Below, one piece after another: positions 8,172-16,251 of a stretch of 54,120 bases of DNA; the stretch's first letter is position 1, and each line of letters opens with the position of its first letter. The stretch lies in NCBI GenBank assembly GCA_024398955.1, contig JAKSIG010000017.1, forward strand, positions 1 through 54,120, given 5' to 3'. This stretch comes from Fibrobacter sp. GTDB lineage: Bacteria; Fibrobacterota; Fibrobacteria; Fibrobacterales; Fibrobacteraceae. Below the pieces are notes generated by a model. It made no database searches. It was not told where the DNA came from and saw only the letters and a list, made by a program, of their open reading frames with translations. The position numbers were made by a program, and so were the translations under genes.

Positions 8172-9743
8172 TTAGGCTTTACCCTTATCCACGTCTTCAA
8201 CGTGATGGTTTTCGTCTTTGCGAGCCTTGTGGACTTCTACCAGGTTGCCCAGGTAGTGGGTAAAGCTCAGCACGCCAACAGAAAGGAAGCCGATGGAGTA
8301 GAGGGCGAGGAACGGTCCGATAATGAACTTCTGTGCGCCGATGTATTCCAGCATACCGAAGATACAGTAGACGCCAACGCCAAGTTCCAGAATGGCCTGC
8401 CAGGGGAACTTCTGCTTGTAATGGCTGGTAGCCTTCTTCTTCTGGCCCACACCGCTCTTGGGGGTGCGGACGAATCCGCTCTTGCGACCGGTTACTGCTG
8501 CGAACACAGCCTTGGAGTTACTTACGGCGATGCCAACACCCAGAGCCATAAGGATGGGCATGCTGAGAAGGCGGACCTTCCAGCCGGTGTAACCGGAGCA
8601 GCGCTGAGCCACAAAGTAAAGAACAGAGGGTGCGATTGCAGCAAGGAAGATGAAAGTGAAGCCTACGGTGTACATCCAGACCGGCAGGTTGGCTACGGGC
8701 TGGAAGAATGCCAGCAGGGGCCAGGCGCACAGGGCGGTAAACAGCATGCAGGGGTGAATAGAATAGTGAGTCGTATGAAGGATTGCGCCAACCTTTACGC
8801 GGAAGGGGACATTGGACTTCAGAACGCGGGGGAGAATCTTGATTGCGGTCTGGATAGAACCCTTAGCCCAGCGGAACTGCTGTGCCTTGAAGGAGTTGAT
8901 ATCGTTGGGGAGTTCTGCAGGAACGATCACGTCGAACACGAACTTCATCTTCCAACCAGCAAGCTGAGAACGGTAAGAAAGGTCCATGTCTTCGGTCAAG
9001 GTATCGCCTTCCCAGCCGCCACCGCCATAGATGGCCTGCTTGCGCCAGACACCTGCGGTACCGTTAAAGTTCATAAAGAGCTTGCCCCAGCTACGAGCGG
9101 ACTGTTCCACCACGAAGTGACCGTCGATACCGATAGACTGTGCAAGGGTAAGACCGGATTCGGTGCGGTTCAAGTGGCCCCAACGACCCTGAACCAAGCC
9201 CACCTGTTCGTCCATAACCATATAGGGGATGGTCTTCAGGAGGAAGTCCTTTTCGGGAACGAAGTCGGCATCGAAAATTGCCAGGAAGTCGCCCTTTGCG
9301 ACGGCCATGGCTTCCTTAAGGGCGCCAGCCTTGAATTCCTGACGGTTGGTGCGGTGAATGAGCTTGATGTCGTAGCCCTTGGCTGCCAGTTCTTCCACCT
9401 TCTTCTTGGCGACTTCATAGCATTCGTCGGTAGAGTCGTCCAGAACCTGGATTTCGTGCTTGTCCTTGGGGTAGTCTATGGCGCATACAGCTTCAAGGAG
9501 GCGTTCTACACAGTTTGCTTCGTTAAATACAGGAAGCTGGGTGGTAACTTGAGGCAGGTCCGCCATGCTATGTTCGCGATAAAACTGAAGAATCTTCTTG
9601 CGGTCAGAAAGACGAGTGGTGCGGCTGTTCTTCAAGAAGAGATAAATGCTGTAGTAGCAGCTAAAGCCGTAGATAACAAGACCGATACCCGCGATCACGT
9701 AGACCACGAACATGATGTCTAGTAGGATTGTACTGATTGCCAT
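8172..9743 (-). CDS. Family 2 glycosyltransferase, cellulose synthase/CslA-like
   Basis: A processive-type membrane glycosyltransferase. With the ATG at 9743 it is 523 residues; an in-frame TTG at 9797 would add 18 residues but overlaps the likely promoter. It has an N-terminal helix pair, then the catalytic domain: QVLDDSTDE (first Asp region), AIFDADF (DxD), TLTEDMDLSYR (TED, catalytic base) and QQFRW (Q-x-x-R-W, acceptor binding). Four or more helices follow. The QVLDDSTD and QQFRW signatures match plant CslA/CslC-like and bacterial beta-glycan synthases. No BcsB, BcsC or c-di-GMP PilZ domain is seen, so bacterial cellulose synthesis is not indicated. The polymer made is unknown. Transcribed alone, divergently from the TusA-domain gene. 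Confidence 0.88.
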   Translation of the reverse strand: MAISTILLDIMFVVYVIAGIGLVIYGFSCYYSIYLFLKNSRTTRLSDRKKILQFYREHSMADLPQVTTQLPVFNEANCVERLLEAVCAIDYPKDKHEIQVLDDSTDECYEVAKKKVEELAAKGYDIKLIHRTNRQEFKAGALKEAMAVAKGDFLAIFDADFVPEKDFLLKTIPYMVMDEQVGLVQGRWGHLNRTESGLTLAQSIGIDGHFVVEQSARSWGKLFMNFNGTAGVWRKQAIYGGGGWEGDTLTEDMDLSYRSQLAGWKMKFVFDVIVPAELPNDINSFKAQQFRWAKGSIQTAIKILPRVLKSNVPFRVKVGAILHTTHYSIHPCMLFTALCAWPLLAFFQPVANLPVWMYTVGFTFIFLAAIAPSVLYFVAQRCSGYTGWKVRLLSMPILMALGVGIAVSNSKAVFAAVTGRKSGFVRTPKSGVGQKKKATSHYKQKFPWQAILELGVGVYCIFGMLEYIGAQKFIIGPFLALYSIGFLSVGVLSFTHYLGNLVEVHKARKDENHHVEDVDKGKA

Positions 9744-9796
9744 AAAAACCGTATAACCTATATTAAACTTGTTGCTTTTTTCAAAGCTTGGCGCCA

Positions 9797-9834
9797 AATA
9801 TAGAAACCCAATGTGAAGTTTGCTACATTATATT
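9797..9834. promoter_or_regulatory. Divergent -10 boxes
   Basis: A TATATT box on the minus strand (9802 to 9797) faces the glycosyltransferase, and a TATATT on the plus strand (9829-9834) faces the TusA-domain gene. Neither has a good -35 box. Their position argues for the downstream starts chosen for both genes (9743 and 9864). Confidence 0.4.
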
Positions 9835-9863
9835 GCGATTTTTTACCTAAAAAGCTTGTCAAG

Positions 9864-10394
9864 ATGGCTGATAAAATGCGAAATAGTCCGATAAAGCGGT
9901 GGCTAGAGGCTAATCAGGGGTCTCCAAACTTTGGGGAGGCTTTGCGAAAATTGCTGGCTTTTGCCTGTTCCGATTGGATTTTGCGAGGTTCCGGTCGGGT
10001 TGTTTCTCCAGAAGAGGCCTTGGCTCAGGTTGTTACATCCAACATAATGGGCTTCCGTCTAGGGGAATGGCTGGAGGATTCAGGGCTTTATGCGACTGAA
10101 ATAGCGGAATTTTGCGAAAAAATAAAGGTTTTACCCTTGCCGGAAGCTCTTCAGGGGGAGTTCCCTAAGGTTCTGGACTTGCGGGGGGTGGTATGCCCCA
10201 GGAATGCTGCCCGCAGTAGGCTGGTTCTGGCAGGCGCACCTAAGGGAACAAGGCTGCAAATTTACCTTGACGAGGGTTCTCCCATCGAAAATGTGCCCCA
10301 GGCGTTGGTTGCTGATGGCCATATTGTTGAAAATCGCGAAAAAAAAGGCAATTTTTGGGTTTTAAATGTGGTCAAAGGCCCTGCAAGAGTGTAA
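9864..10394 (+). CDS. TusA-domain protein with N-terminal extension
   Basis: A 176-residue protein from the ATG at 9864; an in-frame ATG at 9813 lies upstream of the probable -10 box. The C-terminal 75 residues are a TusA/SirA-like domain: KVLDLRGVVCPRNAARSRLVL with the conserved Cys-Pro (CPxx) at the start of a helix, then LQIYLDEGSPIENVPQAL. TusA-type proteins carry persulfide sulfur or regulate redox partners through this Cys. The N-terminal 100 residues (KRWLEANQGSPNFGEALRKL) match nothing I recognise. Stand-alone TusA is about 80 residues, so this is a fusion or an unusual family. Neighbours do not reveal the sulfur acceptor. Confidence 0.65.
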   Translation: MADKMRNSPIKRWLEANQGSPNFGEALRKLLAFACSDWILRGSGRVVSPEEALAQVVTSNIMGFRLGEWLEDSGLYATEIAEFCEKIKVLPLPEALQGEFPKVLDLRGVVCPRNAARSRLVLAGAPKGTRLQIYLDEGSPIENVPQALVADGHIVENREKKGNFWVLNVVKGPARV

Positions 10395-10404
10395 ATTATA
10401 AAGC

Positions 10405-10989
10405 GTGGAAAACCGCGTATTGATATTAGGTGACGAATTTCTTGGAGAACAGGGCGAAGCCGCAAACCGCTGCGCCGAAATACTTCTGTGTCGTGAGGCA
10501 AACCGTCCCATCCAGTTTTCCATAAACGCTCCCGCTCCTCAGTCCATGAGCCAGCTTTTCGCCCGTGCTTCTTCCGACATTATCGGCAAAAAGGCTGGCC
10601 GTATCATAATTGGCCTGGGGTTACGTGAGCTTAGGCGCGGTGGCGTAGATTATAATGGGGTCTTTGAGCGCTACAGTGCCCTTGCCGACGAACTATTGAG
10701 CAAGACCCTGTCGCCGCTGCATTTCTTGACCATTCCCGAGGATATGTTTCCTCAGGAACCTTCACAGCTGAAGGCCCTGAACGAGCGGATTTTTGAACTG
10801 GCCCAGCGTAACGAAAAGCGGGTTTTTGTAGAGGATTTTGCGGCTTATGTAGCCGTTTATAAAGAAAAACAGCTAGAAAGAGGCAAGTTTGGTCGTAGTC
10901 TTTATACTGAAGAAGGTAAGCCGACTTCTCTTTGTAATATGCTTCTAGGGCTGTTTATGTATGATTTTATAATTAGAGAAATAAAATAA
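10405..10989 (+). CDS. SGNH/GDSL-like protein, unusual active-site blocks
   Basis: A 194-residue protein with a GTG start ten bases after the TusA-domain gene. The opening VLILGDEFLG resembles block I of SGNH hydrolases (GDS), but the nucleophilic Ser position is Glu. IIIGLGLRELRRGG corresponds to the block with the oxyanion Gly/Asn, where Asn is also absent. No clear C-terminal D-x-x-H is seen. The fold call is therefore weak and a catalytic role as an esterase is doubtful. There is no signal peptide. A TAAATT sequence ends seven bases before the GTG, so it might have its own leaderless transcript. Confidence 0.45.
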   Translation: MENRVLILGDEFLGEQGEAANRCAEILLCREANRPIQFSINAPAPQSMSQLFARASSDIIGKKAGRIIIGLGLRELRRGGVDYNGVFERYSALADELLSKTLSPLHFLTIPEDMFPQEPSQLKALNERIFELAQRNEKRVFVEDFAAYVAVYKEKQLERGKFGRSLYTEEGKPTSLCNMLLGLFMYDFIIREIK

Positions 10990-11000
10990 GGAAGGTTAAT

Positions 11001-11336
11001 ATGAGTTTAGCAGACGATCATTTCGCACGTAAGTTGGCCGCACAGAGCAAGGCTTGGGAAGACACTAGCGACAAGAAGAAGGAACGTGCCCCCCGCGAAC
11101 CCGCTGTCCCCCAGATGGGTGTTTGCGACAAGTGCAAGACCGAAGCCCTTCTCAGAAAGTTCCGCTTTAAGGAAACTACGGTTTCTGCCGGCGCCGCAAG
11201 CTTTGGTACTGTGGTCAAGCGCCTTTGCGAAAATTGCGCCCCCAAGTCCAAGGCCCAGAAGGATGCTGAAGTCCCCCAGATGGACAAAAAGCAGCTGAAA
11301 AACCTGCTGCGTGCCGCCAAGAAAGGCCGCCTGTAA
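11001..11336 (+). CDS. Small zinc-ribbon-like protein
   Basis: A 111-residue basic protein with AAGGAAGG before its ATG. Two Cys pairs, CDKC (about residue 42) and CENC (about residue 77), are spaced like a treble-clef or zinc-ribbon knuckle. The flanks are Lys/Ala-rich and probably disordered or nucleic-acid binding. It lies 11 bp after the GDSL-like gene and is followed by a terminator, so it is probably the last gene of that unit. No family is recognised. Confidence 0.6.
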   Translation: MSLADDHFARKLAAQSKAWEDTSDKKKERAPREPAVPQMGVCDKCKTEALLRKFRFKETTVSAGAASFGTVVKRLCENCAPKSKAQKDAEVPQMDKKQLKNLLRAAKKGRL

Positions 11337-11337
11337 T

Positions 11338-11427
11338 AATTATGATTTACGAATTATGAGTTATTAGAAAATTTGGCGCCAAGGGCGCTATTATAAGTCT
11401 TGTAGTTGGTAATTCGTAATTCATATC
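11338..11427. repeat. Intergenic inverted-repeat element B (ATTACG-type arms)
   Basis: The left arm (11338-11368) contains ATGATTTACGAATTATGAG. The right arm (about 11404-11427) contains its imperfect reverse complement, GGTAATTCGTAATTCAT. Between them is the hairpin GCGCC-AAG-GGCGC (11376-11388). The architecture is that of elements A and C, with unrelated arm sequence. It directly follows the zinc-ribbon gene. Confidence 0.6.
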
Positions 11428-11443
11428 TAAAAAAATCCCCCTT

Positions 11444-11465
11444 AACAAGAAAGCTTGTTTTTTTT
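11444..11465 (+). terminator. Rho-independent terminator
   Basis: AACAAG, loop AAAG, CTTGTT, then a run of seven T. It ends the unit containing the zinc-ribbon gene and isolates the SulP gene. Confidence 0.75.
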
Positions 11466-11467
11466 AA

Positions 11468-11501
11468 ATTTGGGCCGCTTTTAGAACGGAGAAGCCCAAA
11501 T
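11468..11501 (+). promoter_or_regulatory. Hairpin enclosing the sulP ribosome site
   Basis: ATTTGGGC (11468-11475) pairs perfectly with GCCCAAAT (11494-11501). The 18-nt loop holds the CGGAG ribosome site, and the closing strand includes the first two bases of the ATG at 11500. Such a stem could limit translation initiation or respond to a ligand or temperature. The pairing is observed; a regulatory role is inference. Confidence 0.45.
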
Positions 11502-13401
11502 GTCTAACATTAATGCCAAAGAATCTGTCAAGAAGTTCTTGACCGAATCTGTCGCAACAGTTACCCCTGAACTGGTAAAGTCCATCAAGAGGGGCTATAC
11601 CAAGCAAAATCTTATTAGCGACTTGATGTCCGGCGTAATTGTCGGCATTTTGGCATTGCCTTTGGCAATTGCATTTGCTATCGCTTCTGGCGTAGGTCCC
11701 GAACAGGGTCTTTACACTGCCATTATTGCAGGTTTTACCATTAGCCTCCTGGGCGGTTCCCGCTTCCAGATTGGTGGCCCTACCGGCGCCTTCATCGTCA
11801 TTGTCTATGGTATCGTGAGCCAGTACGGCTACGACGGACTGGCTTCTGCCACACTTTTGGCAGGTATCATCCTGATTGTGATGGGTCTTGCCAAGTTTGG
11901 CGCCATCATCAAGTTCATTCCTTACCCGGTAACAGTTGGCTTTACTGCTGGTATCGCAGTGATTATCGCCCTGGGCCAGGTGCCCAACTTCTTTGGCCTT
12001 CGCTTCTTGGCCAAGGACCCGGCAGATGCCATTGGCAAAATTAAGCTTTATGCTACATCCATGGATACCATCAATGTCTATTCAGTGATTATCGGCGTAA
12101 TCGCCTTGGCTGTCTGCATTCTTTGGCCCAAGATCACGACCAAGGTCCCGGGTTCCCTTATTGCCATTATCGTTGCAACTGTCATCGTTAAGGTTCTTGG
12201 CTGGGATGATCCCGTAAACGGTCACGGTGTTATGACCATTGGTATGAAGAATCACATTCCGTCTGGTTTCCCCACTCCGCACCTGCCTAACATCAGCCTC
12301 GACATGATGCAGAAGGTGTTCCAGCCGGCATTGACTATCGCTATCCTCGGCGCTATTGAATCTTTGCTTTCTGCAGTGGTGGCCGACGGTATGACTTCTA
12401 CCAAGCACCGCTCCAACACCGAACTTTTTGGTCAGGGTGTGGCAAACCTTTTGAGCCCCGTATTTGGCGGTATTCCTGCAACCGGCGCTATTGCCCGTAC
12501 TGCAACCAACATCCGTAACGGTGCGGTTTCTCCGATTTCTGGATTGATTCACGCTGTAGTGCTCCTGCTCATTATGCTTGTTCTCGGTAAGTATGCCGAA
12601 ATGATTCCCATGGCCGCCCTTGCCGCAGTGCTTTTCCAGGTGGCATTCAATATGTGCGGATATCGCGCAGTCATCAAGATGTTCAAGCTCCCCAAGAGCG
12701 ACGTTGTCGTGATGCTGGTGGCGTTCTTCCTGACCGTGATTATTGACCTGACCGTGGCTATCGAAGTGGGCGTGCTCCTGGCTGCCGTGCTCTTCATCAA
12801 GCGTATGTCCGATGTGGCCGAAGTGGAAGCCGTTTCCAATGCCATTAAGGCCGACGACGAAGAAGTTTCCCACAGCGAATTTGCTCGCCAGGTGCCAAAG
12901 GGTGTTGTGGTTTACGAACTGGCCGGCTCCCTGTTCTTTGGCGCTGTGGACAAGTTCAAGGAAACCCTGAACCGCATTGCTGTAAAGCCCAAGATTCTGA
13001 TCTTGCGTATGCGTAGCGTTTCTAGCATCGACGCCGCAGGTATCAACATGATCGAGGACCTGCTGAATCACTGTAAGGCCGACGGAACCCAGTTGCTTCT
13101 TTCCGGTGTGCATGCCCAGCCGGTGGTGGCCCTTACCCGCGCAGGCGTGCTGAAGCAGCTGGGCGAAGAAAACGCCTTGGGCAACATCGACGCCGCTCTT
13201 AATCGCGCCCGCGAACTTCTGGGCCTGCCGGTTGTTGACGCTGCCGTAGATCCGAACCCCACCGTAAGTTGGGAAAAGGGTCTTGACAAGCCTTGGCTTC
13301 CCGAAGAATCCAATGCTGCCGTGGCAGAAGGCACGCCCGAAGTCATTGCAGAAAAGGTTTCTGAAGAACCCGTCTGGAAGATCGAGGAAGACAAGAAGTA
13401 G
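11500..13401 (+). CDS. SulP/SLC26-family anion transporter with STAS domain
   Basis: A 633-residue inner-membrane transporter. The membrane domain spans residues about 30-430 with the conserved opening helices DLMSGVIVGILALPLAIAFAIASGVGPEQGLY, then GGSRFQIGGPTGAF and VTVGFTAGIAV. A STAS domain follows (about 465-570; VVVYELAGSLFFGAVD, LRMRSVSSIDAAG). The last 60 residues are an acidic tail without similarity. SulP proteins move sulfate, bicarbonate or other anions; the substrate cannot be told from sequence. It is transcribed alone between two terminators, and its ribosome site lies in a hairpin loop. Confidence 0.93.
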   Translation: MSNINAKESVKKFLTESVATVTPELVKSIKRGYTKQNLISDLMSGVIVGILALPLAIAFAIASGVGPEQGLYTAIIAGFTISLLGGSRFQIGGPTGAFIVIVYGIVSQYGYDGLASATLLAGIILIVMGLAKFGAIIKFIPYPVTVGFTAGIAVIIALGQVPNFFGLRFLAKDPADAIGKIKLYATSMDTINVYSVIIGVIALAVCILWPKITTKVPGSLIAIIVATVIVKVLGWDDPVNGHGVMTIGMKNHIPSGFPTPHLPNISLDMMQKVFQPALTIAILGAIESLLSAVVADGMTSTKHRSNTELFGQGVANLLSPVFGGIPATGAIARTATNIRNGAVSPISGLIHAVVLLLIMLVLGKYAEMIPMAALAAVLFQVAFNMCGYRAVIKMFKLPKSDVVVMLVAFFLTVIIDLTVAIEVGVLLAAVLFIKRMSDVAEVEAVSNAIKADDEEVSHSEFARQVPKGVVVYELAGSLFFGAVDKFKETLNRIAVKPKILILRMRSVSSIDAAGINMIEDLLNHCKADGTQLLLSGVHAQPVVALTRAGVLKQLGEENALGNIDAALNRARELLGLPVVDAAVDPNPTVSWEKGLDKPWLPEESNAAVAEGTPEVIAEKVSEEPVWKIEEDKK

Positions 13402-13438
13402 GGTGTTGAGAATCTCTTTACACTAAAAAAATTTGTGA

Positions 13439-13473
13439 AGGAGTGTCGCTACAAAGTGACGCTCCTTTTTTTT
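13439..13473 (+). terminator. Terminator after the SulP gene
   Basis: AGGAGTGTCGC, loop of six bases, and GTGACGCTCCT form an imperfect 11-bp stem followed by eight T. It lies 38 bp after the stop codon. Confidence 0.8.
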
Positions 13474-13509
13474 AAATTTGGCGCGGTTTTGGTTTATGGA
13501 GCATTTTCA

Positions 13510-13647
13510 ATGCAAAAAAGATTGATTTCCTGGTTGGATCGCACTGCACAGCGAATCGATGGCAAACGCAAGTCCGTGTTCAATGAATTCATTGTAAATT
13601 ACGTGATGATTTTGTTTGCTGTGGTGATTTTACTTCAAATCTTGTAA
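13510..13647 (+). CDS. Small single-helix membrane protein (45 aa)
   Basis: The reading frame extends back to 13435 into the terminator; the ATG at 13510, with TGGAG 11 bases upstream, is the sensible start. The product has a basic N-terminal half (MQKRLISWLDRTAQRIDGKRK) and one C-terminal hydrophobic helix (FIVNYVMILFAVVILLQIL). It is flanked by terminators on both sides, so it is a monocistronic unit. No family recognised. Confidence 0.55.
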   Translation: MQKRLISWLDRTAQRIDGKRKSVFNEFIVNYVMILFAVVILLQIL

Positions 13648-13660
13648 TATTTTCTAAACT

Positions 13661-13695
13661 GTGACGCAGGTCTCTTTGTGAGAGACGTCACTTTT
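13661..13695 (+). terminator. Terminator-like hairpin
   Basis: GTGAC pairs with GTCAC and GTCTC with GAGAC around a seven-base loop, followed by TTTT. It lies 13 bp after the small membrane protein gene; the T-run is short. Confidence 0.6.
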
Positions 13696-13726
13696 GATTT
13701 GTATTATTCCTGCTTATATTAAGGGC

Positions 13727-13810
13727 ATGAAGATAAGCCCCACATTTATTTTAAGCTATGCGACTGTGTTTCTTGGCGTAGTTTTGATGCTCGCGGCCTT
13801 TTACGCATAA
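13727..13810 (+). CDS. Putative 27-residue membrane peptide
   Basis: An ATG frame of 27 codons starting MKISPTFILSY and continuing through one hydrophobic helix (VFLGVVLMLAAF) to a TAA at 13808. A TATATT box ends six bases before the ATG, the same spacing seen at other candidate leaderless genes here. It ends 21 bp before purN. It could be a real microprotein or a fortuitous frame in the purN upstream region. Confidence 0.35.
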   Translation: MKISPTFILSYATVFLGVVLMLAAFYA

Positions 13811-13831
13811 AATTTTTCTACCTTGCCAGTC

Positions 13832-14431
13832 ATGTTTAAGATTGGTGTTATGGCTTCCGGTGGTGGAAGCAATTTTAAGGCTATTATTGACCGCATTGGC
13901 GAAGGCGATCTGGAAGCCCAGTGCAAGTTCCTGATTACCAATAATGCTGGCTGTGGCGCTGTAGGTCATGCAACTACCTATGGCATTCCTGTTTATCACA
14001 TTTCCGGAAAGACTCATCCAGACCAGGCTGCCTACGAAGCCGCTCTGCTTGAAGTGCTGGACAAGTATGATGTGGACCTGCTGATTTTGGCAGGCTATAT
14101 GAAGGTGCTGCCGGTAAGCTTGCTAAAGCGTATGCCTGACCGCATCTTGAACATTCATCCGTCTTTGCTTCCTAAGTTTGGGGGGCGTGGCTTCTGGGGA
14201 CTTCATGTTCATGAAGCAGTTCTTGCTGCACACGAAAAGGAATCTGGCCCTACGGTGCATCTGGTTTCCGAAGAAGTTGATGCCGGCCGCATTCTCGGAC
14301 AGCGTACGGTGCCTGTGCTGGACGGCGATACTCCTGCCGAACTGCAGGCGCGTGTGCTGGAGCAGGAACACGATCTTTTCTGGCGAGTTATCAAGGAATA
14401 CGGCGAAAATCTGGTGAGTAGCCGCGCTTAA
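13832..14431 (+). CDS. purN: Phosphoribosylglycinamide formyltransferase
   Basis: A 199-residue folate-dependent GAR transformylase, third step of purine synthesis. It opens with KIGVMASGGGSNFKAII (phosphate-binding loop) and contains LLILAGYMKVL and the HPSLLPKF motif with the catalytic His; the Asn (NIHPSLL) and the later Asp (SEEVDAG) are also present. The region FGGRGFWGLHVHEAVL replaces the usual GxxxYGxxVHxAV. The ATG at 13832 is preceded by TACCTT seven bases upstream and no clear ribosome site; an in-frame TTG at 13823 is less likely. Confidence 0.93.
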   Translation: MFKIGVMASGGGSNFKAIIDRIGEGDLEAQCKFLITNNAGCGAVGHATTYGIPVYHISGKTHPDQAAYEAALLEVLDKYDVDLLILAGYMKVLPVSLLKRMPDRILNIHPSLLPKFGGRGFWGLHVHEAVLAAHEKESGPTVHLVSEEVDAGRILGQRTVPVLDGDTPAELQARVLEQEHDLFWRVIKEYGENLVSSRA

Positions 14432-14453
14432 ACCGTCTGCTGGAGGCGAAAAT

Positions 14454-15317
14454 ATGAAGTTTAAGCCACCTGCATTTTTAGATGGAATCGAATCTCCTGT
14501 AGAAGGGGAGGTGGCCATCCGTAATTATGCGGCGGGCTTGCTTCAGAGTGGGGAGTCTGCGTCGCAGGCAGGAATTGTGCCGACGATTGTTGTGGGTATT
14601 GACGAAGTGGGACGAGGCCCGTTGGCTGGCCCCGTGGTGGCTTGCGCCGCTGTTCTCAAGAGCCCCGACGCTCTTTTGACCTTGAACGATTCAAAAAAAT
14701 TGACACGCCCCAAGCGCGAAGCCATGTTTGAGTCGGTAAAGGAGGCCTGCGCCTGCTATGCCATTGCCAGCGCAAGCGTTGCAGAAATTGACGAAATCAA
14801 TATTCTGGAGGCCGACTTTTTGGCCATGCGCAGGGCCTTGCAGGCCTTGGGACTGCCTGGTATTCAGGAATCCGCCCCCGAAATTCCTATAGAAGTGAAG
14901 GGCTCCTTTGCAGAGGCTGCGGCCTACGTTGCTGGAACGGCGGAGGGCACCACGGCAGAAAACTCCGTTGGGGCTGCTGCAGGAAAGGCCGCTGGCCTTG
15001 GCTCCGGTGAACAGCCTCAGGTTCTCGTTGCAGTAGATGGCAACTTGAAGATTCGCGGGGTTCCTCAGGATATTCAGATTCCCGTGGTCAAGGGTGACGG
15101 ACGCATCGCCAGCATTTCTGCCGCGTCTATCCTGGCAAAGGTGTTCCGAGACCGCTATATGGACGAGTTAGAAAAGAAGTTCCCTGGTTATGGCTTCGAC
15201 AAGCACGCGGGCTATGGCACCAAGGCTCATCTGGAAGCTATTAAAAAGCAGGGCTATACCCCCGAGCATCGCAAGAGTTTTCATCCCAAAAGCCTGCAGA
15301 TGGAATTGTTTGTGTAA
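14454..15317 (+). CDS. rnhB: Ribonuclease HII with N-terminal extension and internal insertion
   Basis: A 287-residue enzyme that removes RNA from RNA-DNA hybrids and single ribonucleotides from DNA. The start GIDEVGRGPLAGPVVA carries the Asp-Glu metal ligands, and LVAVDGN supplies a further Asp; PVVKGDGRIASISAASILAKV and HAGYGTKAHLEA are typical. The usual length is about 200. Here about 45 residues precede the domain and about 55 Ala/Glu/Gly-rich residues are inserted between RALQALGLPG and VLVAVDGN. GGAGG precedes the ATG. It follows purN by 22 bp and is probably cotranscribed. Confidence 0.93.
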   Translation: MKFKPPAFLDGIESPVEGEVAIRNYAAGLLQSGESASQAGIVPTIVVGIDEVGRGPLAGPVVACAAVLKSPDALLTLNDSKKLTRPKREAMFESVKEACACYAIASASVAEIDEINILEADFLAMRRALQALGLPGIQESAPEIPIEVKGSFAEAAAYVAGTAEGTTAENSVGAAAGKAAGLGSGEQPQVLVAVDGNLKIRGVPQDIQIPVVKGDGRIASISAASILAKVFRDRYMDELEKKFPGYGFDKHAGYGTKAHLEAIKKQGYTPEHRKSFHPKSLQMELFV

Positions 15318-15350
15318 CGATTTTGTTACTTTGTAAGAAAAGGGGGCGTG

Positions 15351-15376
15351 AACGGCTTTTAGGGGCCGTTTTTTTT
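15351..15376 (+). terminator. Terminator after rnhB
   Basis: AACGGC, an eight-base loop, GCCGTT and a run of T's. It lies 34 bp after the rnhB stop codon. Confidence 0.8.
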
Positions 15377-15550
15377 GTATTTTGACCTTAGGTTAGGAAG
15401 ATTGGGCTTTTTTAAGACCTAAATAGAATCCAATAAAATTTGCGACGCTTGAATTTGCTATCTTGTTGACTGTCAATGAGTTACGTGCTTTCGTTTTTCT
15501 TGAGGTGCGGACTTTGTTTCGAAGAATTTAGCTGCGAATAGGAGGCTATC

Positions 15551-16243
15551 TTGAACAACTCAGTTCCTTTAATTCAGATGATTATGCAATCTGACATTGC
15601 GACCATCGTGGTTCTCTGCATTTTGGCAGTGATGTCTCTTGGATCCTGGGGCATTATCATCGTCAAGTACATTGTGAACAAGAAGAATCAGCGCGCTAAC
15701 GTGATATTCTTCCGCAAGTTCGTCAATGTCCAGCAGTTTGTGGAATTGCAGACCCTTTGCGAAACGGCAGATGAAAGTGCCCTGAAGAGCCTTACTTCCG
15801 AAGTGCTTAAGGAGGCTTCCAAGTTCAGTAACTTCGTCAGTTACGATTCCATCCAGCACCGTGCGTCCTTGCTGGAAGATACCATCCAGCGTTCCATTGA
15901 AGGCCTTCGTCTGGCCGAAGACCGCTACCTGAGCTTCCTTGCGACCTGCTCTAACCTGGCTCCTTTCTTTGGACTGCTGGGTACGGTTTGGGGTATTATG
16001 GTGGCCTTCTTCCAGATTGGTCAGCATGGTTCCGCCGACTTGACCGTGGTGGCTCCAGGTATTGCAATGGCCTTGATTACAACAGTTGGCGGCCTTGTGG
16101 TGGCAATTCCCGCTTCTGCCGGTTACAACTACTTTACTTCCCATAACGGTCAGAACGAAATTTCCTATTACAACTTTGGTTCCCAGGTGCTTAGCTTGTT
16201 CAAGCGTGGAGACCTGTTGGCTCTTGAAGAAGTAGCCGGCTAG
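15551..16243 (+). CDS. tolQ: Tol-Pal proton channel subunit TolQ (ExbB/MotA family)
   Basis: A 230-residue inner-membrane protein with three helices (about 15-37, 135-157, 172-194). The last two contain the conserved LAPFFGLLGTVWGIMVAF and GIAMALITTVGGLVVAIPA. With TolR it uses the proton gradient to drive TolA. The start is a TTG at 15551, supported by AGGAGG eight bases upstream; there is no nearby ATG with a ribosome site. First gene of a six-gene tol-pal operon in the classical order; the 230-bp upstream spacer shows no confident promoter. Confidence 0.92.
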   Translation: MNNSVPLIQMIMQSDIATIVVLCILAVMSLGSWGIIIVKYIVNKKNQRANVIFFRKFVNVQQFVELQTLCETADESALKSLTSEVLKEASKFSNFVSYDSIQHRASLLEDTIQRSIEGLRLAEDRYLSFLATCSNLAPFFGLLGTVWGIMVAFFQIGQHGSADLTVVAPGIAMALITTVGGLVVAIPASAGYNYFTSHNGQNEISYYNFGSQVLSLFKRGDLLALEEVAG

Positions 16244-16251
16244 GAGGCGTC

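Noticed and set aside
8202..9722. 506-codon frame antisense to the glycosyltransferase, and similar long antisense frames at 560-1768, 12082-13113, 17501-18787, 28810-30705 and 51791-53371
   Set aside because: They mirror strongly coding genes on the other strand, have no ribosome sites and show no protein families; they result from codon bias.
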